NCBI RefSeq assembly: GCF_003640395.1 | Contig: NZ_RBZQ01000002.1 | Coordinates: 62,001-126,000 of the forward strand | Length of the DNA: 64,000 nt | DNA from: Stutzerimonas urumqiensis | Lineage (GTDB): Bacteria; Pseudomonadota; Gammaproteobacteria; Pseudomonadales; Pseudomonadaceae | Reading direction: 5' to 3' | Shown here: in pieces, positions 10,810-20,143 of the stretch | Position numbering within the stretch: position 1 is the first letter of the stretch | Layout: each line of letters begins with the position of its first letter | Made by a program: the position numbers and the translations under genes | The notes under the pieces: model-generated | Database searches by the model: none | What the model was told of the DNA's origin: nothing | What the model saw: the letters and a program-made list of their open reading frames with translations, nothing else

Positions 10810-12003
10810 ATGCCGATGAACCTTCTGCTCAATACCGAATCACTCACCCCTCCGATCACAGGCGTGGGCAACTACACGCTGAACGTCCTCCGTGGCCTTC
10901 GCGAGCTGGAGTTGCTCGATAGCATCGAATGTTTCTCCGGTAGTTCCTTCGAAACAGTCGAGCAGGCGATCGATCGAGCATCGGGTACAGGCAGGGCAGA
11001 GCATGCCTCCGCCTCGATAGGCTATCGACTGCGCACACTCATCAGGCGTCTTCCGCTCGCCTACCGCGCACGGTCCATGCTGCACGACCTGCAACTCAGC
11101 AAGGAAATCACTCGACGGCGCGAGCACGTCTACCACGAGCCCAACTTCATCCTGAAAGCACACCAGGGACCTAGCGTCGCGACCATCCACGACCTGTCCT
11201 TCATCCACTACCCTGAGCATCACCCGGCCGAACGAGTCGCCTGGATCGGCTCGGAGCTACCGAAGACACTCAGGCGTGCCGACATGCTCATCACGCCCTC
11301 CGAGATCGTTCGCCAGGAGCTCATCGCAGAGCTGCGGGTGCCGGCCGACAAGGTTCGCAGCATTCATCTCGGTGCGGCGGATTGCTTCACACCGATGAAC
11401 CGGGAAGAAACGGCCAGCTGCCTTGCCCGGCACGGGCTGGCTCATGGGCGGTATGTCCTGTTCGTCGCGAGTCTCGAACCGCGCAAGGGGATCGACCTTC
11501 TGCTCGATGCCTGGTGCGCACTGCCGGCGGCGATGCAACAGGAATTCCCGCTGGTTCTGGCCGGAGCCCCCGGCTGGAAGAACAGAGACCTGCTCGGCCG
11601 CCTGAAGCGCCTCCAGGAAACGAGCCCGCTTCGACACCTGCACTACGTACCCTTCGACGACCTGCCGACCCTCTACGCCGGCGCTGCGGCATTCGTCTAC
11701 CCATCCCATTACGAAGGCTTCGGCTTGCCGGTACTGGAGGCCATGCGTTGCGGCATCGCGACCATCACCACCGAGAGCACCTCGATGGCCGAGTTCACCG
11801 ATGGCAACGCCCTGCTCGTCGAGCGAGGCAACCGTGACGCCCTCGCCCATGCGCTGTATCGGCTACTGGACGATGAGCCTTATCGGCGAACCCTCGGCAG
11901 GCAGGGCGCAGAACATGCTCGCCACTTTTCGTGGCGGCAGTGCGCCCGCGAGACGTACCAGGTCTACCAGGCCGCGCAGGAGCGGCACCGAGACGCCCAC
12001 TGA
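10810..12003 (+). CDS. GT4-family glycosyltransferase, probably mannosyl/rhamnosyl
   Basis: Cytoplasmic GT-B glycosyltransferase of 397 residues, divergent from wbpW. The N-terminus MNLLLNTESLTPPITGVGNY holds the acceptor-side GVGNY loop. The C-terminal domain has LFVASLEPRKGIDLLLDAW and the donor-binding EGFGLPVLEAM (E-x7-E). Two in-frame ATGs (10810 and 10816) are possible, neither with a clear Shine-Dalgarno. It resembles WbpY/WbpZ and WbdB/WbdC types that extend GDP-mannose-derived O chains. Adjacent wbpW supports a GDP-Man or GDP-Rha donor, by inference only. Confidence 0.85.
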   Translation: MPMNLLLNTESLTPPITGVGNYTLNVLRGLRELELLDSIECFSGSSFETVEQAIDRASGTGRAEHASASIGYRLRTLIRRLPLAYRARSMLHDLQLSKEITRRREHVYHEPNFILKAHQGPSVATIHDLSFIHYPEHHPAERVAWIGSELPKTLRRADMLITPSEIVRQELIAELRVPADKVRSIHLGAADCFTPMNREETASCLARHGLAHGRYVLFVASLEPRKGIDLLLDAWCALPAAMQQEFPLVLAGAPGWKNRDLLGRLKRLQETSPLRHLHYVPFDDLPTLYAGAAAFVYPSHYEGFGLPVLEAMRCGIATITTESTSMAEFTDGNALLVERGNRDALAHALYRLLDDEPYRRTLGRQGAEHARHFSWRQCARETYQVYQAAQERHRDAH

Positions 12004-12095
12004 GGGGCCGACCGCTCGTCCCGACGATAGCCTGCGGAGCGAACGCCCCCTTTAAACTGCCCCAACCCAAGCCGCACTCAACGGATGACCGAGAC

Positions 12096-13454
12096 ATGAT
12101 CAGTGAGATCAACACCCGCACCGAATACCCCTATCGCGCCGTAACCTTTCTCATCGCGACCTTTCCCGACGGCAGCCAGCTCTCGGGAACGGGGGCATTG
12201 GTGGGGCGAAACGACGTCCTGACCGCCACCCACGTCATCTATTCCCCCGATCATGGCGGCTGGGCGACGAGCCTTGAGATCTATCCCGGTGTCGATTTCA
12301 ACCAGCGCACCTACCGATTCGAGAGCTCACCGGTGGTCGAGCTGGGCGCCTTTCGCTGGACGGTACAAGCGTGGCCCGAGCAGACCTTCCAAACCGGCAG
12401 CAACGAGACCCTGACGACAGCAGAGAGCCAATACGACATCGCACTCATCGGGCTGAGCCAGGCGGTTGGCGATCAGGTTGGCTGGTTCGGTGTCGCCAGC
12501 GGCTACAACGACTGGCAACAGGCCTACCAGATCGGCTACCCATCGGATGGTACCGGCATGATGCTGGGCACGGCCTGGGTCGACCGCAACAGCCTGTATT
12601 CGGTCTACCGCGCCGACGCGTCCACCGGCAGCGACATCATGGCGCCCGGCAGCTCGGGCGGCCCCTTGTTCATCCTGGATGAACTGGGCGATCCCTATGT
12701 GATCGGCGTCCGCTCGAGCGGCAGTGCGACCACCAGCTATTGGGCCGACGTCGATCTGCTCTACGAACAGATCGTGCTGGCGATGGGCGAGAACGATAGC
12801 CTTCTCCCCGATGCCGCTCCGGCGGTCAACGTCGTCTACGGCACCGCCGCACCCGACACCCTGTTCGCCACGGCCGGCGTGGATGACGTCATTGCCGGCG
12901 CAGGTCTGGACACTCTGCTCTACGACGAGCAATCCGGACGCTTTCTTGTCGAGCGCTCGCTCGAGGGTTACCAGGTCACCAACCGGCTGGATAGCCTGGA
13001 TGTCGACTCGCTCAACGGGGTGGAACGACTCACCTTCACCGATGGCACCCTCGCGCTCGACATAGGACCGGGCGAGACTGCTGGGAGCGCCTATCGCCTG
13101 TACCAGGCGGCCTTCGACAGGACGCCGGATACCGAAGGGCTGCGGTTCTGGGTCAGCGTGATGGATCGCGGCACCAGCCTCATGGACGTTTCGGCGGCCT
13201 TCACGACGAGTCCCGAATACCGCCAGCTCTATGGCGCCGCACCAACCGATGCCGAGGTACTCACTCATTATTACCTGAACGTGCTCGACCGTACGCCCGA
13301 TCAGGAAGGCTTCGACTACTGGATGACACAAATGCAGGCGGGTCTGAGCGACGCCGCCGTGCTGGCGTATTTCTCGGAAAGTCCCGAGAACCGCCTGAAC
13401 GTCATCGGCGCCATCGAAGACGGCATCTGGCTGGGGAACACACTGGTCGCCTGA
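12096..13454 (+). CDS. Trypsin-like serine protease with RTX-like linker and C-terminal DUF4214
   Basis: Predicted secreted protease of 452 residues. The trypsin-like domain (about 1-235) has a complete triad: His46 in TATHV, Asp114 in YDIAL and Ser187 in PGSSGGP. Residues about 250-340 form a degenerate beta-roll (VDDVIAGAGLDTLLYD). The C-terminal DUF4214 module has two units, starting [20 protein letters not shown] and [18 protein letters not shown]. There is no N-terminal signal peptide and no cysteine. The hydrophobic tail DGIWLGNTLVA fits type I secretion. It is tail-to-tail with a gene sharing its C-terminal half. Target protein unknown. Confidence 0.85.
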   Translation: MISEINTRTEYPYRAVTFLIATFPDGSQLSGTGALVGRNDVLTATHVIYSPDHGGWATSLEIYPGVDFNQRTYRFESSPVVELGAFRWTVQAWPEQTFQTGSNETLTTAESQYDIALIGLSQAVGDQVGWFGVASGYNDWQQAYQIGYPSDGTGMMLGTAWVDRNSLYSVYRADASTGSDIMAPGSSGGPLFILDELGDPYVIGVRSSGSATTSYWADVDLLYEQIVLAMGENDSLLPDAAPAVNVVYGTAAPDTLFATAGVDDVIAGAGLDTLLYDEQSGRFLVERSLEGYQVTNRLDSLDVDSLNGVERLTFTDGTLALDIGPGETAGSAYRLYQAAFDRTPDTEGLRFWVSVMDRGTSLMDVSAAFTTSPEYRQLYGAAPTDAEVLTHYYLNVLDRTPDQEGFDYWMTQMQAGLSDAAVLAYFSESPENRLNVIGAIEDGIWLGNTLVA

Positions 13455-13464
13455 GAAGAGGTTG

Positions 13465-13496
13465 GCTGGGTTGGGTGACGAGCAACGCAACCCAGC
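13465..13496. terminator. Inverted repeat between convergent DUF4214 genes
   Basis: GCTGGGTTG (13465-13473) pairs perfectly with CAACCCAGC (13488-13496) across a 14-base loop. It lies between the stop of the protease gene and the stop of the convergent RTX-like gene, so it could end both transcripts. No uridine run follows on either strand, which lowers confidence. Confidence 0.4.
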
Positions 13497-13511
13497 GAAG
13501 GCATCAGCCCC

Positions 13512-14471
13512 TCAAACCAGCCAGATACCCTGGGCGAGCGCACCCGAGGTATTACCGATATTTTCGGGGCTTTCCGAAAACCACATCAGCACTTCAGCGG
13601 CGCTCATGCCGTTATCCATCTGCCGATCCCAGTAATCGAAGCCCTCCTGATCCGCTGCCCGATCGAGCACGTTGAGGTAATAGCCATTGAGGATTTCCTC
13701 ATTATTCTGGCTTGGATATAGCGCCTGGAATTCAGGGCTGCGGACAAAGCCCTCGGCGATCTGTAAGAGCGACTGACCTGCGTCGAGCTCCGCAATCCAG
13801 AACGCAAGCCCCTCATCATCGGGCACCCGATCGAATGCCGCCTGATAGAGCCGGTAGGCCGATCCGGTGTTCTCGCCCTTACCGACATCGATCGCCAACA
13901 CCGATCCGTCGCCAAAAACCAGCCGCTCGACCGATACCAGCGTATCCACTGCGCCTGCCGCGTTGCTCACCTTGAACCCTGCACCACCCGAGACCGTATA
14001 GGCAGACGAAAAACCCTCGTATCGAGCGACGTCCAGGCCGCTACCGCCGTCGAGGTAATCGCTCGCCGTTCCCGATACCAGCGTGTCCCAGCCTTCACGA
14101 CCATAGAGCCGATCGCCCCCGCCATAGCCGGCCAACACATCATTGCCTGCCGAGCCGTACAGCTCATCGCTGCCGCTGAGCATGTAGCCCAGCGCCGCCT
14201 GGCCATCGGTCGTGACGTATTGCTCGAGCCGAAGCGCATTCAGGTTGAACCCGCTGGCCTCCATCATCAGCCGCCCACCCTCGTAGCTGGCGGCAGAGGT
14301 TACGTAGCCACCGGCAAGGCCGTAGGCATCGTATTGAAAGGACCCGAAATAGTCCTGGGTCCGGTAGCCATCGGTTACGCGAATGTGCGTTGGCGTCGAA
14401 ACCGGAACATCGCCGTCCCAGGCGTAGACAAGGGTCATATCGGTAGGTTGGTGAAGCGTAAGAACTGCCAT
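13512..14471 (-). CDS. RTX-like calcium-binding protein with C-terminal DUF4214
   Basis: Predicted type I-secreted protein of 319 residues, no cysteine, no N-terminal signal. After an N-terminal beta-rich part come RTX-like nonapeptides around residues 105-150 ([20 protein letters not shown]). A DUF4214 double unit follows ([21 protein letters not shown] and [18 protein letters not shown]). The end is hydrophobic ([10 protein letters not shown]), similar to the end of the neighbouring protease. ATG 14471 is preceded by GGAG about ten bases away. The C-terminal half is clearly homologous to that of the convergent protease; the N-terminal half is not recognised. Confidence 0.83.
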   Translation of the reverse strand: MAVLTLHQPTDMTLVYAWDGDVPVSTPTHIRVTDGYRTQDYFGSFQYDAYGLAGGYVTSAASYEGGRLMMEASGFNLNALRLEQYVTTDGQAALGYMLSGSDELYGSAGNDVLAGYGGGDRLYGREGWDTLVSGTASDYLDGGSGLDVARYEGFSSAYTVSGGAGFKVSNAAGAVDTLVSVERLVFGDGSVLAIDVGKGENTGSAYRLYQAAFDRVPDDEGLAFWIAELDAGQSLLQIAEGFVRSPEFQALYPSQNNEEILNGYYLNVLDRAADQEGFDYWDRQMDNGMSAAEVLMWFSESPENIGNTSGALAQGIWLV

Positions 14472-14647
14472 GTCAGCGTCTCCATCGATAAGGTGCGCCC
14501 CAAGCGTAGCAGGCCCCAGCCTCGCCGCTCGCATCACAAGCACCCAAGCCGATGAGCCCGCCATCACAACAATGATGTGATAGTGATATCACTTTGCGCT
14601 CAGTAATATGGCGCCCTGCCCGACCTCCCCGCCCGGCAAGGAATGCC

Positions 14648-15016
14648 ATGTCATCGGAATACCCCGAACGGCGCCGTCACCTCGCGCTGCGTCGCTACAT
14701 CGAAACGCTGCTGGACGATGGCGCGGTCATCCAGCGCCGCGACCCTCTCCAGCTGATCCACGATGGAGAGCTGTATCGCATCGCCAACGGCATGATGATC
14801 AGCGAAGGCGATTCGGCAGAGATGACCCGTAACCTCACGCCGACCCCCAGCCAGACGTTGGGATTCGACCGCGCGCTGGACGAAGTGCTTCGTCAGCTCG
14901 AGCAAGCCATCCATGCACGCCTGCGCAATCCGCTACCAGAGCACCACGAGGACGCCGCCAAGCTCGAAACCGGGCAAAGAACGGCGCTCGGATCGACCAC
15001 GACGCCCGACGCGTAA
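14648..15016 (+). CDS. Small conserved-looking protein, function unknown
   Basis: A 122-residue soluble protein starting MSSEYPERRRHLALRRYIE. The ATG has AAGGA upstream. It contains a helical N-terminus, the stretch LQLIHDGELYRIANGMMISE, and a charged C-terminal tail. I do not recognise a family. It lies between two genes for probable type I substrates and reads towards the giant adhesin. A regulator or cytoplasmic helper of the surface proteins is possible, but nothing in the sequence proves it. Confidence 0.6.
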   Translation: MSSEYPERRRHLALRRYIETLLDDGAVIQRRDPLQLIHDGELYRIANGMMISEGDSAEMTRNLTPTPSQTLGFDRALDEVLRQLEQAIHARLRNPLPEHHEDAAKLETGQRTALGSTTTPDA

Positions 15017-15024
15017 CGGGCGTC
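15001..15024. terminator. GC-rich inverted repeat at the end of the 14648 gene
   Basis: GACGCCCG (15001-15008) pairs with CGGGCGTC (15017-15024) across an 8-base loop that contains the TAA stop. No T-run follows on the plus strand, so it is only a possible terminator or 3'-end stabiliser. Confidence 0.35.
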
Positions 15025-15126
15025 GACCGAGGGCATTCCTGCGGGCACGAGGTTGAGCAAGACACTCTGTGCACTCGGCGCAGAGTGAGAAAGACGGCGG
15101 TCTCAAGGCCCAGCCGCTTGACTCCA

Positions 15127-15153
15127 TCTGCAGCATCCCAACGATGCTGCAGA
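15127..15153. terminator. Perfect hairpin between convergent genes
   Basis: TCTGCAGCATC (15127-15137) and GATGCTGCAGA (15143-15153) form an 11-bp stem with a 5-base loop, in the 204-base gap between the converging 14648 gene and the giant adhesin. It could serve as a bidirectional terminator; the lack of a T-tract keeps confidence moderate. Confidence 0.5.
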
Positions 15154-15220
15154 CAGCGCCCGGCTCGTCAGACGAACCGCACCCAGCCAAACCGGGCAAG
15201 GCCAGAAGCTCTTGCCGCTG

Positions 15221-18200
15221 TCAGACGATGAAGGCCCACTGATCAGCGGCGAGCACATGCTGCTGCATCTCGACCGACGTGGCGAACGCTTCGATCACGT
15301 CGCTCAACGAGCCGCCCTGATCGAGCACGGCCTGCCAGAAGGCCTTGCCGGTTTCGTCGGCGGTTCGTCCGAACAAGCTCTGATAGAGCACATCCAGCGT
15401 CTGTGACCGTGCATCTGACGTGGAGACGTCCAGGACCGCGCCGATCTCCGGCGATGTCAGCATCGCCCTGAGAACCTCCGAGCGAGCGCCCCCAGAACTC
15501 AGGACACCCGACCAGAACTCCAGACCGCCCAGATCCGCCTCCCGCCCGAAGGCCTGCTGGTACACACCGGCCAGCCAACCGGCGGAGGCATCCGTTTGTA
15601 CGGCCTGCTGACCGTCGGCAAAGGTGAGCATCTCGATGTTGACGAGCGTGACTGCATCCCCGCTGGCATCGATCGGCCTGATCGTCACCGAGGCTGCACC
15701 CTGAGTGATGACATAGTCGGCGATACTCCCGCCGAACGTTGCGCCATCGGCACCTGATCCGCCGTGCAGCAAGGCATTGCCCGACCCAAGACCATCGAAC
15801 TGCAGCAGGTCGCTACCTCCGCCGGCGAAGACCTGATCGCCCGCGCCGGCAACGATGGTCTGACTGGCACCGTCGGCCACGAGCGTCTGGCCGCCCTGCC
15901 CCGCGACGACGGTAGCACCACCGATCACCGCAGCGAACGGGACATTGTCCAGCACGATATCAACGCCTGCCGGAAGCCCGCCTGCATCGATCACCAGCGC
16001 TGTCGTGGGTGTGTCAGTGGCTCCCGGTGCGCCATTGAGGGTCAGCGTGCCGCTCGGGCGGTCAGCCCCACCCTGGAGGGTCAGCGTCTGCAACAGAAGC
16101 GACGCGGCTCCCGAGAGCCCCTGCACGAAGCCAGTGGCGCCGTCGATCATGCCCTGCTGGTCGTTGCCACCGGGAGTACCGAGCCCCTGGATGGTTCGAA
16201 TCAAGCCTTCCAGCGCGCCCGAGGTGAGCAACGGCGCGGCGGGGCCCGATGCCTGCAAACCGATGCCGCTCGGGATCGAGGCCGTCAGTAGGCTGGTTCC
16301 ATCGCCACCCGTCACCAGCGGTATGTTGGCGACGGTCGCCTCGCCGGTATCGTCGACCCGGTCGTCCGTGACGACCGGGACGGTGACGACGGTCGTTACC
16401 GTTCCGTCGGCCTCGGTGATGGTGCCGGTCTGGACGTCCACCCCATCGACGCTGTCGGTGCTCGGCGCCGGCGCTGCCGGCGGTGACGGTGGCGCACTCA
16501 CGGTTAAGGTCAACGCAATGTTAGACGTTGCAAGGGCACCGTCTTCGCCGCCGTCGCGAAGGGTGAACGCAAAGGTCTGCCGACCTACGCCATCCGCCAC
16601 GAAGGACACGCGCCCGGCATCGATATCCGCCTGGGTGATCACGTCGCCGACGACCAGATCAACCCCGGCAAGCTGCAACCGCCCGGAGGCCGACAGCTGC
16701 GTCACGGCGTATTCGATCCCCTCAACCGCGTCATCCACATCACTTGCCCGCAGCATGGCCGAGGAGAGCATCAGGCTCCGCCCCGCCGACAGCGACCCAC
16801 CCTGAGCGACCGCCAGCACAGGTGCATCGTTCACGGCGGTCACCGCGACCGACACCGAAGCCACCGCACTGGTGTGAACGCCATCGTCGATCGTGAAATC
16901 GACCCGGCGAGCGTTGGCATCATCGGCCGTCGGGTCATCGCTGCTCGAACCGAACGTTGCCGAACGCAGGACTTCCAGCAGCTCGGCTGGCGACCCACCG
17001 GCAAGCGCGTAGCGACCCTCGCCCAGGTCTTGCACGACGATGCCGGTCGTACCGGTCGAGAACGCAAGGACGTCGCCGTCGCGGTACTGGTCGATGGACA
17101 CCCGTGCGCCCAGCAGGCTGCTGTCGTCGACCAGGTCGACCAGAGCGGCACCTACCGCAACCGATCCGCCTTCGGTGAAGGCGACCGGCGCCGGATCGAC
17201 CAGCAGCACCGGCACGCGGTCGACATCGGACAGGTTCACCGTCATCACGTCGGTCACGGTCTTCGCGCCGCCCTGACCGCTGGCGCCACCGTCGCTGAAC
17301 GTCCAGCGCAGCGCGACCGACGCTTCGGGTGCGAACGCCTGGTTCTGGTAGGCCACATGCTGGAGCACCGCCTCGACCAGGGCGCGGGTCGCCTGGGTCG
17401 CCGACGAATTGAAATCGATCTGCAGCCGCCCGCTGCCCAGGCTGATCTGACCGAACGCCAGGCCGCCGGCCAGCAGGACGTCATCGGCCACCGTGAACAG
17501 GGCGCTCGCCGACGGCAACAGGCTGAACAGGTCATCGCTCGACGCGCCGCCGTCGCGCGTCAGAACCAGCTGCGCACCGGTCAAGGCATCGACGCCGCCC
17601 AGCGCGGCATCCAAATCGACATCCGCCAGGCTCGCCAGGGGTGCCAGATAGACGGGCGACGCCCCTTCGGCGTAGCTCGCCACCCCGTCGACGCCGGACA
17701 GCTGCGGTGCGTCGTTGACCGCACCGACGCGGAGCGTGACGGAGGAACTGTCGCCGTCCACTCCATCGGAGACGGCCATCTGCAAGGTGACGTCCCGCAC
17801 ATCGTTCGCCGCCGCCGTGAACAGCACCTGCCCACCAGCGATGACGGCGTTGATATCCGCCGCCGTCCCGGTAAGCGTGAGCGTCTCGTCGGTCCCCGCG
17901 GCGGTCACTCCGCCGACCGAGGTCGCGGCCAGACGGCCGCTGCCAACGGTCAGCGTCAGTGTGAGCACGCTGCCCGGCGCATCCGCGTCGGCGACCGTGA
18001 TGCCGGTAAGGGGCACACCGACGTCTTCCAGCAGGCTGATCGAAAGGGGCGATGTCAGCTGCGGTGCGTCGTTGATCGACTCGATGGCCAGCGTCCGGGT
18101 CGCGGCCAGGGAATCGGCCACCCCATCGTTGATGATGAAACTGATGGTCCGGCTGGTTCCCGGCGCATCGCTGGTGCTGGTGAAGCTGACCGAGCGCAAC

Positions 18201-19669
18201 GCGGCCTGCCAGTGGGCAAGCGTCGCGGTGCCACCGACGGACGTCAGGGTCAGGGTGCCGCTGACGCTATCGAACGCCGCCACGATGTTGCCCATCTGCC
18301 CGTCGTTCACGAAGCCCAGCATGTCGCTGCCGGCCTGGTAATTCGCCACGATGGCCACGCGAGCCGTCGTCAGCGTCAAGCTGTCGATGTCCGTCACCGT
18401 GATCTGATCATCGATGGCCTGCGCCGCCGCGTTCTCGACATAGGCGGCGGCCTGGGTGCTGGTGACGAGCACTGCGGGATCGTTTACCGGCGTGATGGGC
18501 AGGATCGCCGCGCCACTTGCCTCATCCTGCCCGTCGCTGAGGGTATAAGCGAACCTCACCTCACCGTAGACGTTGGCCCCCGGCGTATAGGACCACTCGC
18601 CCGCGTCGAGCGGGGTCAGCGTGCCGGTGCCGCTGACCAGCTGCAGGTCGGTGACCGTGATGGGATCGGACTCCGCGTCCAGGGTCGTGCCGAGCAGCTC
18701 CGCCGAGGTGATGATCCGGGCGTCGCTGTCTTCACTGACCGGTGCCAGCGTGGCGCCGCCTGCCGTGGGCGCGTCATTGACGCCCTGCACGGTGATGCTC
18801 GCCGTAATGTTCGGCGCCGTCTCGTTCTGGGTCTGGCCGCTGTCTTGCAGCCATTCGAGCGTGATGCTGCGCGCGCCTTCGACAGGCGCCTGGCTGTCAT
18901 TGCGGTAGGTGATGCCTGCCAGCAGGGATTCGAGTTGCGCAGGCGCGAGGGCGAGCCCCGACAGCTCCAGGCTCAGGCCGCCACTGGCCGAAACCAGGCT
19001 GTAGCTGCCGCCGCTGGGCAGATTGCCACCGGCACCGGCGACCAGCGCGATGTCGATGCCATCGAGGCGCAACACTTCCTCGCCATCCTGCACGCCGTCG
19101 ATCTGCAGCCGCAGGCCGGTGAACATCTGGCTGCTGTTGCCGGTCGAGGCCTGCAAGGCGGGAAACAACCCGACCGCCGCTTGATCTTCCAGGTAGGTGG
19201 CGAGGGTCCCGCTGCCGGTCAGGCTGGGCACCTGATCGGCCTCGAGGGAGACCAGGTTGAGGGTCAGGGTGTAGTCGAGGACGACGGGGCCGTTCGCCAT
19301 CGTGATCGTGTAGCTTCCGGCCTCCAACGTCTCTCCGCTCGAGAAGCTCTGCAATTCACTATCGCGATAGAACGAGTTGCTCATCGCGCTCAGGTTGAAC
19401 CTGGCGCCATTGATTGCCACGTTGGCGAGCGCAAGCGAATAGCCCTGCACCGCATAGCCGGTGGGGATTGTGAAGACGATGACATCGGATGAATCGCTCG
19501 GTGAGTTGAGGCTGCCTAACCAGCGCTGCATACCGGCGTCATCGAGCACCCAGGAGGCTCGCGTAGGCTGTCCCAGCGAGTCGACTCGGGAGGTATAGGG
19601 CTCTACATCACCGCTGGTGAATTCGCTGAAATCCAGCGGCCCATTGGTTTGAATTTCCAGGTCCGACAT
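15221..19669 (-). CDS. Giant cadherin-repeat adhesin with C-terminal DUF4214, probable type I substrate
   Basis: A 1482-residue acidic surface protein without cysteines or N-terminal signal. It has a unique N-terminal part (1-150) and a row of cadherin/Ig-like domains marked by V/INDAP boundaries near residues 297, 394, 531, 650 and 944. A Pro-rich linker follows (about 1060-1080), then an RTX-like segment (VFAGGGSDLLQFDG). Two DUF4214 units sit near 1365-1470 (YQQAFGREADLGGLEFW and YQSLFGRTADETGKAFW). It ends WAFIV, a hydrophobic tail like other type I substrates. The ATG is preceded by AGGAGG. Likely role: adhesion or biofilm matrix, exported by the 32259-36732 system. Confidence 0.85.
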   Translation of the reverse strand: MSDLEIQTNGPLDFSEFTSGDVEPYTSRVDSLGQPTRASWVLDDAGMQRWLGSLNSPSDSSDVIVFTIPTGYAVQGYSLALANVAINGARFNLSAMSNSFYRDSELQSFSSGETLEAGSYTITMANGPVVLDYTLTLNLVSLEADQVPSLTGSGTLATYLEDQAAVGLFPALQASTGNSSQMFTGLRLQIDGVQDGEEVLRLDGIDIALVAGAGGNLPSGGSYSLVSASGGLSLELSGLALAPAQLESLLAGITYRNDSQAPVEGARSITLEWLQDSGQTQNETAPNITASITVQGVNDAPTAGGATLAPVSEDSDARIITSAELLGTTLDAESDPITVTDLQLVSGTGTLTPLDAGEWSYTPGANVYGEVRFAYTLSDGQDEASGAAILPITPVNDPAVLVTSTQAAAYVENAAAQAIDDQITVTDIDSLTLTTARVAIVANYQAGSDMLGFVNDGQMGNIVAAFDSVSGTLTLTSVGGTATLAHWQAALRSVSFTSTSDAPGTSRTISFIINDGVADSLAATRTLAIESINDAPQLTSPLSISLLEDVGVPLTGITVADADAPGSVLTLTLTVGSGRLAATSVGGVTAAGTDETLTLTGTAADINAVIAGGQVLFTAAANDVRDVTLQMAVSDGVDGDSSSVTLRVGAVNDAPQLSGVDGVASYAEGASPVYLAPLASLADVDLDAALGGVDALTGAQLVLTRDGGASSDDLFSLLPSASALFTVADDVLLAGGLAFGQISLGSGRLQIDFNSSATQATRALVEAVLQHVAYQNQAFAPEASVALRWTFSDGGASGQGGAKTVTDVMTVNLSDVDRVPVLLVDPAPVAFTEGGSVAVGAALVDLVDDSSLLGARVSIDQYRDGDVLAFSTGTTGIVVQDLGEGRYALAGGSPAELLEVLRSATFGSSSDDPTADDANARRVDFTIDDGVHTSAVASVSVAVTAVNDAPVLAVAQGGSLSAGRSLMLSSAMLRASDVDDAVEGIEYAVTQLSASGRLQLAGVDLVVGDVITQADIDAGRVSFVADGVGRQTFAFTLRDGGEDGALATSNIALTLTVSAPPSPPAAPAPSTDSVDGVDVQTGTITEADGTVTTVVTVPVVTDDRVDDTGEATVANIPLVTGGDGTSLLTASIPSGIGLQASGPAAPLLTSGALEGLIRTIQGLGTPGGNDQQGMIDGATGFVQGLSGAASLLLQTLTLQGGADRPSGTLTLNGAPGATDTPTTALVIDAGGLPAGVDIVLDNVPFAAVIGGATVVAGQGGQTLVADGASQTIVAGAGDQVFAGGGSDLLQFDGLGSGNALLHGGSGADGATFGGSIADYVITQGAASVTIRPIDASGDAVTLVNIEMLTFADGQQAVQTDASAGWLAGVYQQAFGREADLGGLEFWSGVLSSGGARSEVLRAMLTSPEIGAVLDVSTSDARSQTLDVLYQSLFGRTADETGKAFWQAVLDQGGSLSDVIEAFATSVEMQQHVLAADQWAFIV

Positions 19670-19758
19670 CAGCGGCCTCCTTGCGCTTCAGGGAAGCTTC
19701 CTTGCCATCGTCGGGTTACTCGACAAGGCGGCCGTGCGAGAGAGGAAGCGAGGCGGCG

Positions 19759-19787
19759 AGCATATGAAAAGCGGCAATTTGCCGCAA
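19759..19787 (-). promoter_or_regulatory. Candidate adhesin promoter overlapping a 15-bp inverted repeat
   Basis: On the minus strand TTGCGG (19787-19782) and TATGCT (19764-19759) are 17 bases apart, three and four matches to consensus. The palindrome GCGGCAATTTGCCGC (19771-19785) covers part of the -35 and spacer and could be an operator. Its plus-strand flank is T-rich, so a terminator-like hairpin is an alternative reading. The transcript would start about 80 bases before the adhesin ATG. Confidence 0.35.
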
Positions 19788-20047
19788 CTTTTGCTTTTTT
19801 CGATTGTCGTGCGGGGTCAATCCAAGGTCGCACTGGACAGGCCCCTTGAGCTCGAGAGGAGTCGCCCAATGCGGGTCAAGTACCGCACCGACAGGAAAAT
19901 CCGTGCGCAGCACGGGAAGGCTGCCGGCCTTCAGGCAGGTTGTCTGCGGTAACGGCAAGTTTTGATATCGGCGATGGCTTGAACCATCAGCCAAACGGAC
20001 GCAGAGAGTTGGCTGGTGCGCGCAGGGGCGCGTAGGGCGAGAGCTAA

Positions 20048-20079
20048 AACAAAACCCCGCCATGAGGCGGGGTTTTGTT
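20048..20079. terminator. Strong bidirectional rho-independent terminator
   Basis: A perfect 14-bp stem (20048-20061 with 20066-20079) and a 4-base loop ATGA. The core is CCCCGCC/GGCGGGG and the outer arms are AAAC/GTTT runs, giving a U-tract in either direction. It lies 65 bases downstream of the 590-residue protein's stop on the minus strand, as expected for a highly transcribed monocistronic gene. Confidence 0.88.
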
Positions 20080-20143
20080 CAGACCGCAGGACAGGTATCA
20101 CCCCATGGGGTTTTACCGCCTTGCGGGGCTTACTACATTCGCG

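Larger units (their letters stand above)
19670..20143. other. 474-base spacer between the two largest DUF4214 genes
   Basis: No protein-coding gene is supported here. The spacer holds the AGGAGG ribosome site of the adhesin, a candidate promoter with an inverted repeat (19759-19787), and a strong terminator for the upstream 590-residue protein (20048-20079). The remaining sequence between 19790 and 20047 shows nothing I can name. Confidence 0.6.

Noticed and set aside
16874-19492. An 872-codon plus-strand frame
   Set aside because: It runs antisense to the adhesin, has low-complexity Arg/Gly/Gln composition from GC-rich codons, and matches no family I know.
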